A stretch of 64,000 nucleotides of DNA from an uncultured Pseudoxanthomonas sp. (GCA_946479745.1 CAMLGZ010000012.1:1-64000), one strand, 5' to 3'. Shown: positions 16,661 through 26,502, counted from the stretch's first letter. A program made the numbers and translations. Notes: generated from the sequence alone by a model not told the origin.

Positions 16661-18736
16661 TCAGATCTCGGAAAGCTCCACCAGATAACCGGTGGTGCCG
16701 CCGCTCACGTCGATACGGTAACGCGCGCCGTCTTCGACGTATTTGCCCGTGCTGAAGTTACTGTTGATGGTGGCGTTGGCCGGTTCCAATACGCGCACCC
16801 GCAGACGTCCCGCAGTGGCCTCCCGGCTGTTGACCAGGGTCGGCAGCACCGGCGTATTGACCTGGAACGTGGCGGTGGTGCCCGAGGTCATCGCGAAGGT
16901 ATCGCGCACGGTCAGCTTGCGGCCGGCGAAGGTGAACTGGCGCCCCCAGGAAGTCACTGCGGTGTTGTCGCAGAAGGCGGGCGTCAGGTTGGCGTTGGCG
17001 GTGAAGTCGCCGCCGCTGCCCGGTGATACCGTCATGGTGGAGATCCTGGTGGTCGATTCGCACTGGCGCGCTACGGTGCCGTTGCGCACGAAGCGCACCA
17101 GGTTATGCACGTCGGTGCCCTGGTTGATGCCGCTATGGCTCCAGATATTGGCAGTGACGGCCAGCCAGTCGCGCGAGAACAGGGTGAACGACCCTTGATC
17201 CTGATGCGCATGGCTCTCGTTGTACGGACCGGCCATGATCGCTACCCACATCGCGTTGGTGTCCCAGCCGGTGCGGGCGAACAAGTGTCCGACGCCCGTG
17301 GCGTGATAGACCAGATTGGAGGGCGGGGTGGCGACAGTACCGGCCGGCAACAGGTCGTAGCGGAAATTGAAACCGGAATTCATCTGCGTGCCCGGCAACA
17401 GGGTACCGCTGCTGTTCTTCATCATGATGTTGCTCAGCCACCACGTGGCGGCACGCTGCGCAGCGTCGCCGTTGGCGGTTTGCCTGGCTTCCAGGACCAG
17501 CCGGCGATGGTAGTCGTACAACTCGGGGATCGAATTGCGCGACTGGTCGCCGATGGGCGCGAAGCGGTCCATCGTCGGCACGGTGGCGTTGATCCAGTAG
17601 TAGATGCTGTCCGTCGCATGCGTATTGGTGTTGGCCAGGTCCGAGCCGGTGGCGTCGCGCCACAGGTGGTACAGCGAGAACAGCCGCATCTGCGCGGTGC
17701 CGTAGCCGGTGCCTTCGCTGCTGCCGCCACCGGGCAGCCTGGCGAAATACGCCTGCAGCGCGGGCAGGCGGCGGTTGCGCAACTCGCTCATCCAGGTGGC
17801 GTTGTTGGTGGCCAATGCCCAGTACATGGTCGCTTCGAGGAAGCTGTAGTGGTAGTTGTTGCCGGGGTTGTCCACCGACCAGCCCGTCCAGGGCGCCGAA
17901 CGGCTACCCCAGCGCGCGCTGCCGTAGTTCCATATGTTCCATACCGCCTGTTCCGCATAGGCGGACCAGCGCGTCCGCTGCGCGCCGGTGATGAAAGCCG
18001 AGCAGGTGACCAGCGTTGTCGACAGGTCCGAGATCATCGGGCCGACTTCAAGATAGGAATCGCCTGCGATTTCCGGATTGCTGCCGGCCGCGATGGCGGC
18101 CTCGGCGTCGGCGACCTGCCGCTCGACCATGTTGACGGCCAGCGTGCAGTACTTCGACTCCGGAGAAAGCTGGTACATCATCGCCGCTTCGCTGGCGGAG
18201 AACGCATATCCGGGACTGCCGCTCACCGCTGAATCCACCCAGCCTTTGAAGCGCGTGTACGCAGCGGAATTGAGATTCACATAGCGCCGTACGGAGGGCA
18301 GCTGGATCAGGCGGGGCAGCGAAGAGTTGGCCATCTGCGGACCAGAGCTTCCGCCGCTCATGACTGGAGTCGCCGGAGTTGCCGATATGGGAATCGCAGT
18401 CGCGGGCGCAGAAGTCGCCGTGGCGGGCGCGGATGCTACAGATTGGTTCGGCGTTGAAGCGGTCTGCGCACGTGCGCGCAAGATGGCCATCAGCCGGACC
18501 GGAAGCAACATTTCAGAATAGGCGCGGGCGAACGTCTGGACGCGACGGGTGACGGCGATGGATTCCTGCCAGGCGTCTTGCGATCGTTTCTCCCAGCGAT
18601 CGCCGAGCAGACCAGCTGCACTGGAAGCGGTAACGGTGATGAGGAAGGCGCTGCCGACAAGGGATGCGGCGATCAGGCGCTTGTGGCGAGCTACCGGGTG
18701 CAAGGCCCGGGATGGTGCGGAAGTGAGGTGCTGCAC
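16661..18736 (-). CDS. Heparinase II/III-like polysaccharide lyase (copy 1)
   Basis: A 691-residue exported protein of the heparinase II/III type. A GTG start at 18736 is supported by AGGAG nine bases upstream; the ATG further upstream lacks a site. A hydrophobic export segment (LIAASLVGSAFLITV) is followed by an Ala/Thr/Pro linker to about residue 145. An alpha-helical toroid follows (WTGWSVDNPGNN, ELYDYHRRLVLEA with catalytic-type Tyr/His), then the beta-sandwich domain opening with NESHAHQDQGSFTLF, the hallmark of heparinase_II_III. Such enzymes cleave uronic-acid polymers by beta-elimination. It is strongly similar to the next gene over about 530 residues, so the pair is a tandem duplication. 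It may trim or release the locus's own polymer. Confidence 0.82.
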   Translation of the reverse strand: MQHLTSAPSRALHPVARHKRLIAASLVGSAFLITVTASSAAGLLGDRWEKRSQDAWQESIAVTRRVQTFARAYSEMLLPVRLMAILRARAQTASTPNQSVASAPATATSAPATAIPISATPATPVMSGGSSGPQMANSSLPRLIQLPSVRRYVNLNSAAYTRFKGWVDSAVSGSPGYAFSASEAAMMYQLSPESKYCTLAVNMVERQVADAEAAIAAGSNPEIAGDSYLEVGPMISDLSTTLVTCSAFITGAQRTRWSAYAEQAVWNIWNYGSARWGSRSAPWTGWSVDNPGNNYHYSFLEATMYWALATNNATWMSELRNRRLPALQAYFARLPGGGSSEGTGYGTAQMRLFSLYHLWRDATGSDLANTNTHATDSIYYWINATVPTMDRFAPIGDQSRNSIPELYDYHRRLVLEARQTANGDAAQRAATWWLSNIMMKNSSGTLLPGTQMNSGFNFRYDLLPAGTVATPPSNLVYHATGVGHLFARTGWDTNAMWVAIMAGPYNESHAHQDQGSFTLFSRDWLAVTANIWSHSGINQGTDVHNLVRFVRNGTVARQCESTTRISTMTVSPGSGGDFTANANLTPAFCDNTAVTSWGRQFTFAGRKLTVRDTFAMTSGTTATFQVNTPVLPTLVNSREATAGRLRVRVLEPANATINSNFSTGKYVEDGARYRIDVSGGTTGYLVELSEI

Positions 18737-18982
18737 GGGGGATTCTCCTAAAGCCGCGCGCACAACAACGACAATAGGATTATTGTCGCTTCGCTCTCTG
18801 GCTCCCCCTAGCCCATACAAACGCATCGGCGGGCGCATCATAACGTGGTCGGTCGGAACTACCGGACACGTGTGCGGGGCCGAAATAGCCTTGTTCAGCT
18901 GGCGTCAGGGTTCAGGTTTTGCCCGAATCAGGGCCCCCACGACGGGCCTGCGCGGCCAGTCATGTAAAAAATGTGATACCCG

Positions 18983-20851
18983 TCATTTTTCCGACAGTTC
19001 GACCAGGTAGCCGGTCTGCCCGCCGGCGACGTCGATGCGCCAGCCGCTGCGGAACTCCTGAGCATCGACCTTGCGCCACTCGTGGACGCTGATGGCGGCG
19101 TTGGCCGGTTCCAGCACGCGCATCCGCAATCCGCCCGCCAGCACTTCGTTGCCGTTGATTTTGGGCTCTGCCGGTACGTTGACCTGGAATGTCGCGCGCG
19201 TGCCTGCCCCCAGTTTGAACTGATCGCGTACGGTCAGCTTGCGTCCGGCGAAATCCAGTTTGCGCTGCCAGTTTTCCAGCGCCGGGTTGCCACGATAGAC
19301 GGGAGTCAGATCGGCGCTCGCGGAAAAGGCGCCTTGTTCGCCCGGCACCACCGTCAGCTTGGAGCGCGATTCGGTGCTTTCGCACTGATGCACGATGACA
19401 TCTCCGCGCGGCGCGGCGCATTGGCTCGCGTTGCCGTTGCTGCGTTCGAAACGGACGAGATTGTGGACTTCGGTGCCTTGCTGGATGCCGCTGTGGCTCC
19501 AGATGTTTTCGGTGACCGCCAGCCAGTCGCGCGCGAACAGAGTGAAGGAACCCTGGTCCTGGTGCGCGTGGCTTTCGTTGTAGGGACCGGCTACGAAAGA
19601 CACCCACATCGCGTCCTTGTCCCAACTGGTGCGGGCGAAGAGATGTCCGGTGCCTTGCGCAAGATAGACCAGCCCTTTCGGCGGGTTGCCGCCCTTGCCG
19701 GCGGGAAGCAGGTCGTAACGGCTGTTGAAGCCGCCGCTCATGTTGGGCACGGATATGGAGTTCAACCACCACGAGGACATCGCCAGTGCTTCGGGTTCCC
19801 GGGTCAGTTGCCGCGCTTCCAGCACCAGCCGCCGATGGTAGTCGTAGAGCTCCGGTACCGAGTTGCGCGACTGGTCGCCGATGGGCGCGAAGCGGTCCAG
19901 GGTCGGGACGGTGGCGTTCACCCAATAGGCGATGCTGTCGTGCGCATGCGGGCTGGCGTTGGCGAGATCTTCGCCGGTGCTGTCGCGCCATAGCCGGTAC
20001 AGCGAATAAAGACGCATGTGCGCCGCGCCGTAACCGGTGCCTTCGCTGCTGCCGCCGCCCGGCAATTCGGCGAAATAAGCTTTGAGCGGCGGCAGTCTGC
20101 GCTCGCGCAGATCCTTCATCCAGGCGTCGCTGCCGCTGACCAGCGCCCAGTACATGGTGGCTTCCAGGAAGCTGTAGTAATAGTTGTTGCCGGGATTGTC
20201 GGTGGACCAGCCCGTCCAGGGATGCGGTTTTCCGCCCCATTGGGCCGAACCGTGATGCCACACGTTCCAAACCGCCTGCTCGGCATAGGCCGACCAGCGC
20301 TTGCGCTGGTCGGCCGGAATATCGGCCGCGCAGCTGTCCAGAGTGAGCGCCAGATCGGCGATATACGGCCCCACTTCGAGATAGGAATCGCCGGAAATCC
20401 CGGGACGGTCGCCGGAGGCGATGGCGGCTTCAGCATCGGTCACCTGCTTGTCCACCATGCCTACCGCCAGCTTGCAGTATTTCTCCGCGCCCGAGAGCCG
20501 GAACATCAGCGCCGCATCGCTGGCCGCGAATGCATAGCCAGGGCTGCCGGCGACGGCCGAGTCGACATAGGACTTGAAGCGCGAGTAAGCGGCGGATTTC
20601 CTGTCTACGAACGAAAGATCCAGCTTCAGTCCATCAGCGCCCGCCGGGGCGGCGACGGCGGATGGATCCGCGACGGCCTCCACCGGCACGGGGGATGCGG
20701 GCGATGGAGCGACCGGTGCCACCGCCTGGGTGTTTCCAGCCTCGCTGCACTGGGCGATGGCCGCGGACATCATGGCCAGGCATAAGAGAAAAGCGCTGAA
20801 CCAACCGCGTCCGTGCTTGCGGGACGCAGTAGCGGCCGACTGCTGGCTCAT
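18983..20851 (-). CDS. Heparinase II/III-like polysaccharide lyase (copy 2)
   Basis: A 622-residue secreted lyase, paralogous to the gene just downstream. The ATG at 20851 has a GGAGG site seven bases upstream. A signal peptide (SAFLLCLAMMSAAIA) is followed by an Ala/Pro-rich stretch to about residue 85, then the toroid and the beta-sandwich domain. Shared with copy 1 are WTGWSTDNPGNN, PGGGSSEGTGYG, ELYDYHRRLVLEA and NESHAHQDQGSFTLF. Copy 1 has an 11-residue longer loop before the RYDLLPAG segment. The gene lies 11 bases downstream of the outer-membrane barrel gene, so it belongs to the export operon. Substrate is unknown; a uronic-acid polymer is likely from the family. Confidence 0.82.
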   Translation of the reverse strand: MSQQSAATASRKHGRGWFSAFLLCLAMMSAAIAQCSEAGNTQAVAPVAPSPASPVPVEAVADPSAVAAPAGADGLKLDLSFVDRKSAAYSRFKSYVDSAVAGSPGYAFAASDAALMFRLSGAEKYCKLAVGMVDKQVTDAEAAIASGDRPGISGDSYLEVGPYIADLALTLDSCAADIPADQRKRWSAYAEQAVWNVWHHGSAQWGGKPHPWTGWSTDNPGNNYYYSFLEATMYWALVSGSDAWMKDLRERRLPPLKAYFAELPGGGSSEGTGYGAAHMRLYSLYRLWRDSTGEDLANASPHAHDSIAYWVNATVPTLDRFAPIGDQSRNSVPELYDYHRRLVLEARQLTREPEALAMSSWWLNSISVPNMSGGFNSRYDLLPAGKGGNPPKGLVYLAQGTGHLFARTSWDKDAMWVSFVAGPYNESHAHQDQGSFTLFARDWLAVTENIWSHSGIQQGTEVHNLVRFERSNGNASQCAAPRGDVIVHQCESTESRSKLTVVPGEQGAFSASADLTPVYRGNPALENWQRKLDFAGRKLTVRDQFKLGAGTRATFQVNVPAEPKINGNEVLAGGLRMRVLEPANAAISVHEWRKVDAQEFRSGWRIDVAGGQTGYLVELSEK

Positions 20852-20862
20852 GGCGCGCCTCC

Positions 20863-22161
20863 TCAGCGATTGGAATACGAAATGCTCAGATAGACGAGAT
20901 TCTGCGAGACGCTTTGGCCCACCGCATTGCTGTCGCGCTTGTAGTGTTCCCATTCCAATCCCGCGCTCCAATGACGGGTCCAGTGGTAGCGCAAGTTGGC
21001 GCCTACGCGCGTGGTCTTGTCTTCGCGATTCAGTTGGGTGTACTCCAGATTTTCGTAGGTACCGTAGAGGCCCAGCGTCAGCGAGCGGCGCAGCAGCCAG
21101 TGCAGGTCGCTGCGCAAGCCGTGGTTGTTCTGATCGAACTCGTCCGAATCCACGTAGTTGCGCTTCTGCACGTACGGGGCAACCGTGAAATTGAGACGCG
21201 TGTTGGTGAAGGTGTATTCCAGCTCAAGATTGCGCACTTCGTACGGCGAGGCGTTGACCACCGCGTCGCCGGTCAGCACGTTCTGGGGCAGGGTGGCATC
21301 GGCCTGGATGCTGCTCAGCGCATCGATGGCGGTGTCGGAGAATTGGCTGGAGGCCAGCACGGCCAGTTTATGCCGCTCGTTGGGACTCCAGGTGGCGTCG
21401 AAGCGGAACAGGGGTTCCGAACGCGTGCCGCCGTGCCGGTACTCGATGCGCGAGTAACCCAGGTCGGTGCCCAGTTCGAACTGCGCCAGGGTGCGGGAAT
21501 ATCGCCCGAAAAGGTCGTAGCGGTTGTAGTCGCGCGCCACGATGTCGTCGTCGAAGTCCACGCGCTGGCCTTGCACGTTGAGCGAGGCCCGGCTGGTGGG
21601 GGAGAGCTCCTTGATGGTGCGCAAGGCCAATGCCAGGCGCTGGGAATTGAATTCGTCGGTCACTTCCGCGTCGCTGTTCACGTAACGCAGCTCTGCCTGT
21701 CCCTGCAGGGTGGGCGACCAGTTGAACATCATGGTGGGCCCGGCCGAAAACACATTGACCTGCTGGCGGTTGCCCGGCGCATCGGGTACCAGCGCATTGA
21801 CCGGCTGTACGGACAGATTGTCCTCGACCAGGAAGTACAACCGCTGCGGGATGGCGATCCAGTTCATGCTGCCGGACAGGGTGCCATCGACGGTGTCGGT
21901 GAAGATGTTGTCTTCGTAGTCGCGGTATTCGACCCGCCCGTCCGCGTGCGCCTGCACGGTGGAATTGTTTTCGGTCACCAGGAAGCCGAGTCCGCTGCGC
22001 AGATAGCGCTGGTCTATGGGGTTGTCGGGCGACAAGGTGACGTTGTCGTTCCACTCCATCCCCAGGTCCAGGTTGTAGTCCACCCGCGCCGCCCAGGCCG
22101 TGCCGGGCATGCACGCCAGGCTGGTGGCGATGACCGACAAGCGTAGATATTTCGGGTGCAT
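20863..22161 (-). CDS. Outer-membrane beta-barrel of exopolysaccharide export locus
   Basis: A 432-residue outer-membrane protein. A signal peptide ends near AWA at residues 22-24. The rest is an alternation of short amphipathic strands with aromatic girdles and ends in a basic C-terminus (LVYLSISYSNR). It resembles the barrel (TIGR03016 type) found beside exosortase-A exopolysaccharide genes, where it likely helps polymer cross the outer membrane. That assignment rests on layout and neighbours rather than a motif. It follows the ATPase gene by 22 bases and precedes the lyase genes. Confidence 0.7.
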   Translation of the reverse strand: MHPKYLRLSVIATSLACMPGTAWAARVDYNLDLGMEWNDNVTLSPDNPIDQRYLRSGLGFLVTENNSTVQAHADGRVEYRDYEDNIFTDTVDGTLSGSMNWIAIPQRLYFLVEDNLSVQPVNALVPDAPGNRQQVNVFSAGPTMMFNWSPTLQGQAELRYVNSDAEVTDEFNSQRLALALRTIKELSPTSRASLNVQGQRVDFDDDIVARDYNRYDLFGRYSRTLAQFELGTDLGYSRIEYRHGGTRSEPLFRFDATWSPNERHKLAVLASSQFSDTAIDALSSIQADATLPQNVLTGDAVVNASPYEVRNLELEYTFTNTRLNFTVAPYVQKRNYVDSDEFDQNNHGLRSDLHWLLRRSLTLGLYGTYENLEYTQLNREDKTTRVGANLRYHWTRHWSAGLEWEHYKRDSNAVGQSVSQNLVYLSISYSNR

Positions 22162-22183
22162 GCGCCTTCTCCTTGCGGATGCT

Positions 22184-22972
22184 TCAGGGCAGGTGGTTGA
22201 AAACGACGCCGGCGACCTTTTCGGAGGGGAAACTGGCCAGCGCCGCCTCGATTTTCTCCGGCGTCACCAGGCCATAGCCGGCGACCAGAACGACCATGTC
22301 GGCCAGCTCGGACAGGATCCGCGCATCGGGCGAGCCGAGCACCGGGGGACTGTCCAGGATGATGTAGCGATCCGCGTAGCGGCTGCGCACAGAATCGATC
22401 ATGGCGCGCATGCGGAACGAGCTGAAGGATTCGCCGGTGGTTTCGCGCTGGCGGCCGCTGGGGATCAACCGCAGCCGCGGCACGCCGGTGCGGTAGAGGA
22501 TATTGCCGACGTCGATCGAACTGTCTTCCAGATAATCCATCAATCCGCCGCTGGCCGTATCCACGCGCAAGGCGGCGTGCTGCGAAGGATGCAGCACGTC
22601 GCAGTCGATCAGCAGCGAAGTCTTGGTGTCGTCGAAGGCGAACGCGGCGGCGAGGTTGCGGGCTACGAAACTGCCGCCGCAGCCATGGCTGATGGGGGCG
22701 ACGAGGGTGACGAAATTGCGCTCGCCGCCGGCAGCCAGCAGGCGGGTGCGCAGTTCGCGGAACGCATCGGCTTGTTCGCGCACCGAATCGTTGCGGTGGA
22801 TGACGCGGCGGTCTTCCAGCTCGCGCGTGGTCAGCGCCTTCGGTTCGTCGAGCAGTGCGAGCGAGCGGGCCGCATCCACGCGACGGATGGCGCCTTGCGA
22901 ACGTTCGGTTTCCTGATTCACTGTCGGTTCCACGATCGGTTCCAGGTTGTCTTGTCGGTTCATGGCGTTCAT
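22184..22972 (-). CDS. BY-kinase-like ATPase with degenerate Walker A motif
   Basis: A 262-residue cytosolic P-loop protein of the exopolysaccharide tyrosine-autokinase (BY-kinase/CpsD/EpsG) family. Walker A prime is LLIDCDVLHPS at about 120-130 and Walker B is YIILDSPP at 203-210. The Walker A position reads PISHGCGGSFVARNLA at 93-108, so the invariant GKS/GKT lysine is replaced by Gly. The C-terminal tyrosine cluster of active kinases is also missing. It probably partners the Wzz-like protein upstream but may bind nucleotide weakly or act as a non-catalytic regulator. The ATG at 22972 follows the Wzz stop after one base. Confidence 0.78.
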   Translation of the reverse strand: MNAMNRQDNLEPIVEPTVNQETERSQGAIRRVDAARSLALLDEPKALTTRELEDRRVIHRNDSVREQADAFRELRTRLLAAGGERNFVTLVAPISHGCGGSFVARNLAAAFAFDDTKTSLLIDCDVLHPSQHAALRVDTASGGLMDYLEDSSIDVGNILYRTGVPRLRLIPSGRQRETTGESFSSFRMRAMIDSVRSRYADRYIILDSPPVLGSPDARILSELADMVVLVAGYGLVTPEKIEAALASFPSEKVAGVVFNHLP

Positions 22973-22973
22973 G

Positions 22974-24560
22974 TCACGCCACCATTTGCTTGAAGCCGAA
23001 CGCCAGGCCGTACGCCAGCACGACGACGAACAGGATTCCCAGGCTCATCGCCTGGCGCAGGCGCAGGCGACGCTGGTCGCGCGGGGTGCGGTAGAGCGGC
23101 ACCACGGTCAGCAGCTGGCGATCGGAAAGCTTCTGCAATTGATTGGCCGAGCGGATGCGGGGATCGAAGCGCACCCGCAGGAACAGCAGGGCCAGCGGCA
23201 CGACCACCGCCATCAGCAGGCCGGCGATGGCGAAATGCAGGAAGCGCAAACCGGTGGGACGCAGCGGCATGATCGCCGGATCCTGCACGCGCAGGGTCAG
23301 GCCGCGCTCTTCGCGGTCCAGTTCCATCGAGACGCGCGCGTTCTCGCGGCGGCGCAGCAGGTCCTGGTAGATGTCCCGATTGACCTCGTAATCGCGGGTC
23401 AGCTCGGCAAGGGCGCTTTCCGAAGCGGCGATGCGGCGGCTGCGGCCCAGTTCTTCGTCCAGCAGCGATTCGGCGATGCCCATGCGCGATTGGGTGGCGG
23501 CCATTTCGCGGCGCGCTTGTCCCTGCTGGCTGCGCAGTTCCTGGTACAGCGGATTCATCTGCGCATCGTCGAACGGGCTGGCGGTTTTCGGCGCGGCCGC
23601 GCGGCGCTGCTCTTCATCGCGCATCGACTGCTGGATATCGGCCATCTGGTGGCGGATACGCACTACGTCCGGATATTGCTCGGTGTAGGTCAGCAACAGG
23701 CGGTCCAGCTGACCCTGCAGCTCGAGCAATTGCCCGCGGTACAGGCTCTCGCGGGTCTGCACGGCGGTGACGGCCGATTCGCCGGAAAGCTGCGAGGTGA
23801 TGGCGCTCTCGCGCGAGCGCTGCTCCAGCAACGACATGCGGGTCTGTTCGACCTGCGTACGCAGCGCGCTGATGCGGGTGCTGGCGTCGGTGGCGCTGCC
23901 GGGCTGCGCATCGGCATTGGCCGAACGGTACTGCTGCAGGTTGTCTTCGGCGTCGGTGAGTTTCTTGTGGTAGTCGTTCACGCGCGCATCGATGAACTGG
24001 TAGGCCTCGCGGCTCTCGCGGCCCTTGGTGGCCAGGCTTTCCTTGATGAACATCGCGCCCAGGCGTTCGGTGACCTTGTAGGTGCGCTGCGCATCGGAAT
24101 CGCGGTAGGTGATTTCCACCAGGTCCGGACGGGAGGCGCGGATGGTGATGCGCTCCTTCAGTTCCTCGAGCAGATGGTCGCGTTGCAGGGGAGTGGGATT
24201 GTCTTCGAGCCAGCCGCCAACCTTCAACGCGTCGTCGAGCACCTTGCGGCTGTAGATCACCTGGCGCGCGATGCCGGCGCGGTCGGTGACGCCGGTAGCC
24301 ACGGCGCGGCCTTCCAGCAGGGGCTGGATGATGTCGCTTTCCTGGGCCAGGATGGTGGTGGAGGCGGTGTAGTTCTTCGGCAGCAGGAACAGTCCTGCGA
24401 ACAGGGTCAGCAAGGCGATACCCGCGAAGATCGCGACCAACGCCAGTGTGTGGCGGCGGCCTTCGTTCAGCAGGATCGGTACGATCTCGTTCGGGGCAAG
24501 GGCGGTGGAAGGCCGATTGACGGCCGTTGAACGGCGTCCGGGAAGTGCTTCTGCGCTCAT
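22974..24560 (-). CDS. Wzz-type polysaccharide co-polymerase / chain-length determinant
   Basis: A 528-residue inner-membrane protein of the chain-length-determinant family, closest in style to the exosortase-A-associated version. A Wzz domain follows the first membrane helix at about 38-60. The central region (200-400) is rich in coiled-coil heptads and should project into the periplasm. A second helix sits near 440-462, and an extra one near 508-524. There is no kinase domain; that is supplied by the next gene. It controls chain length and couples the polymerase to the Wza channel. Its start overlaps the Wza stop by one base (TGATG), so the four export genes form one operon. Confidence 0.85.
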   Translation of the reverse strand: MSAEALPGRRSTAVNRPSTALAPNEIVPILLNEGRRHTLALVAIFAGIALLTLFAGLFLLPKNYTASTTILAQESDIIQPLLEGRAVATGVTDRAGIARQVIYSRKVLDDALKVGGWLEDNPTPLQRDHLLEELKERITIRASRPDLVEITYRDSDAQRTYKVTERLGAMFIKESLATKGRESREAYQFIDARVNDYHKKLTDAEDNLQQYRSANADAQPGSATDASTRISALRTQVEQTRMSLLEQRSRESAITSQLSGESAVTAVQTRESLYRGQLLELQGQLDRLLLTYTEQYPDVVRIRHQMADIQQSMRDEEQRRAAAPKTASPFDDAQMNPLYQELRSQQGQARREMAATQSRMGIAESLLDEELGRSRRIAASESALAELTRDYEVNRDIYQDLLRRRENARVSMELDREERGLTLRVQDPAIMPLRPTGLRFLHFAIAGLLMAVVVPLALLFLRVRFDPRIRSANQLQKLSDRQLLTVVPLYRTPRDQRRLRLRQAMSLGILFVVVLAYGLAFGFKQMVA

Positions 24561-25183
24561 CAGAACGTGCGCTCGGGAATGGTGATGACGTCGCCCGGCG
24601 AGACCGGGAAGTTGGTCGACAGATCGCCGCGGTTGAGGATCTTGTCCAGGCGCACCGCGTAGGTTTCGGTGCCTTCGCCCGACTTGCGATAAAGCTCGGA
24701 GCGGTCGCCCGCGGCGAACTCGGTCACACCGCCGGCGGCCAGCACTGCATCGAGCACGGTCATGCCGGGGCGATAGGGAATCGAAATCGGTTGCCGCACG
24801 GCGCCAGTGACGCGGACGCGAGACAGGTATTCATGGCTGCGCAGGTCGGTGAGGATCACCGCGACCTGCGGGTCGCGCACGAAGCTTGCGAGTTTGGCCT
24901 GAATATCCTTGGCTACTTCGGCTGGCGTATGGCCGCCTGCGGCGACATCGCCGACCAGCGGCACCGAGATCATGCCGTCGGGACGCACCGGTACGGTGAT
25001 GCCCAGTTCCGGATTACGCCAGACCGACACCTGCACGATGTCGTCGACGCCGATTTTGTACGAGTCGACTGCTGTGGCGGTCGCCTGTATGGGTGGGGGC
25101 GTTTTCCCGCCGCCGCTGCTTGCGCAGGCGGTCAGCAGAAGCGACAGGCAGATGGCCGTCAGGCCGACGATAGAGCGCAACAT
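24560..25183 (-). CDS. Wza-type polysaccharide export lipoprotein
   Basis: A 207-residue outer-membrane lipoprotein. The signal peptide ends in the lipobox LLTAC with acylated Cys20. A Poly_export domain (DSYKIGVDDIVQVSVWRNPE, VRPDGMISVPLVGDV) is followed by one SLBB-type domain (VTGAVRQPISIPYRPG). It is about half the length of E. coli Wza and lacks the C-terminal helix barrel, as is usual in exosortase-A loci. It forms the periplasmic part of the export channel. A GGGGAA site precedes the ATG. It is the first gene of the Wza-Wzz-ATPase-barrel-lyase operon. Confidence 0.87.
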   Translation of the reverse strand: MLRSIVGLTAICLSLLLTACASSGGGKTPPPIQATATAVDSYKIGVDDIVQVSVWRNPELGITVPVRPDGMISVPLVGDVAAGGHTPAEVAKDIQAKLASFVRDPQVAVILTDLRSHEYLSRVRVTGAVRQPISIPYRPGMTVLDAVLAAGGVTEFAAGDRSELYRKSGEGTETYAVRLDKILNRGDLSTNFPVSPGDVITIPERTF

Positions 25184-25413
25184 TCCATTTCCCCTGTGTT
25201 GGTCACGTCAACTAGAACGCCGAAGGCATGCTGTTCCGGACAAGGGAAACCTGAATTAAGAGCTGTTAGCGACCCCCGGTTGCTCCGTCGCGGCGGTCAG
25301 ACGCTCGCGCGCAGCTTGAACAGGCCGCCGGCCTATCGCGGCGCCAGGCACAAACGCCTGACGGCCGCAACGCCGCAACGGGACCTATCCCGATAGCGTT
25401 AACAGGCCCTGGG
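25184..25413 (-). promoter_or_regulatory. Leader region of the polysaccharide export operon
   Basis: A 230-base non-coding gap lies upstream of the Wza-type gene and downstream of the epimerase gene. It probably holds the promoter of the export operon. The part next to the start (25190-25260) is noticeably AT-richer. I cannot define -35/-10 boxes with confidence. Confidence 0.4.
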
Positions 25414-26421
25414 TCAGGTCTGGTAGAAGTCCCGGTACCAGTCCACGAAACGGCGCACGCCGGTTTCGATGGAGGTAGAAGGCGAATAGTCGGTGTCGCG
25501 CTGCAGGGCGCTGACGTCGGCGTAGGTGTCGGGCACGTCGCCGGGTTGCAGCGGCAGCAGGTTGCGTTCGGCCTTGCGGCCCAGGCAGTCCTCCAGTACC
25601 TCGATATAGCGCAACAGTTGCACCGGCTGGTGGTTGCCGATGTTGTAGACGCGGTAGGGCGCGGTGGAGCTGGCGGGGGTGGGAGCCAGCGGGTCGTAGC
25701 TCGGGTCGGGCCCGGGCACGCGGTCCAGCGTGCGGATAACGCCTTCGACGATGTCGTCGACGTAGGTGAAGTCTCGGGTGTGATGGCCGTGGTTGAACAC
25801 GTCGATGGGCTCGCCCGCCAATATCCTGCGGGTGAACAGGAACAGCGCCATGTCCGGGCGGCCCCACGGTCCGTAGACGGTGAAGAAGCGCAGGCCGGTA
25901 GTGGGCAGGCCGAACAGATGGCTATAGGTGTGGGCCATCAGTTCGTTGGCCTTCTTGGTGGCCGCGTACATGCTGACCGGATGGTCCACGCTGTCTTCCA
26001 CGGAGAAGGGCAGTTTTTTGTTGGCGCCGTAGACCGAGCTCGAAGACGCGTACACCAGATGCTCGATGCCGCGATGACGGCAGGCTTCCAGGATGTTGAG
26101 GAAGCCGACGATGTTGCTTTCCACGTAGGCCTGCGGGTTTTCCAACGAGTAGCGCACGCCGGCCTGCGCGGCCAGGTTGACCACGCGTTGCGGCTTGAAT
26201 CGGTCGAAGGCCGCTTCCAATGCAGGGCGGTCTTCCAGCGAGGCCTGCACGAAGCCGAAGCCATCCAGCGGCAGCAGTTTGTCCAGGCGCGCCTGTTTCA
26301 GGCGCGGGTCGTAGTAGGGATTGAGGTTGTCGTAGCCCAGCACCTCATCGCCGCGGGCCAACAGGCGCTGGCTCAAGTGTGAGCCGATGAAACCGGCGGC
26401 GCCGGTGACCAGTACACGCAT
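25414..26421 (-). CDS. UDP-glucuronate 4-epimerase-like SDR enzyme
   Basis: A 335-residue extended short-chain dehydrogenase. TGAAGFIGS at 6-14 binds [21 protein letters not shown] at 29-46 is the segment that marks UDP-glucuronate/hexuronate 4-epimerases of the CapI/LpsL type. Catalytic residues are Ser in YASSSSVYG near 124-132 and the Tyr152-x3-Lys156 pair. It interconverts UDP-glucuronate and UDP-galacturonate in the cytoplasm. Gene order with a nucleotide-sugar dehydrogenase directly upstream (81-base gap) fits a uronate supply module. Action on the N-acetylated uronate instead (TviC-type) is possible. Confidence 0.85.
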   Translation of the reverse strand: MRVLVTGAAGFIGSHLSQRLLARGDEVLGYDNLNPYYDPRLKQARLDKLLPLDGFGFVQASLEDRPALEAAFDRFKPQRVVNLAAQAGVRYSLENPQAYVESNIVGFLNILEACRHRGIEHLVYASSSSVYGANKKLPFSVEDSVDHPVSMYAATKKANELMAHTYSHLFGLPTTGLRFFTVYGPWGRPDMALFLFTRRILAGEPIDVFNHGHHTRDFTYVDDIVEGVIRTLDRVPGPDPSYDPLAPTPASSTAPYRVYNIGNHQPVQLLRYIEVLEDCLGRKAERNLLPLQPGDVPDTYADVSALQRDTDYSPSTSIETGVRRFVDWYRDFYQT

Positions 26422-26502
26422 TTCAGGGCATCTCCGTGGATCGCAGGCGTCAGTCTATTACAGACGGCGATCGACACTCTCACTGGGCGGTTTCCGACTG
26501 TC

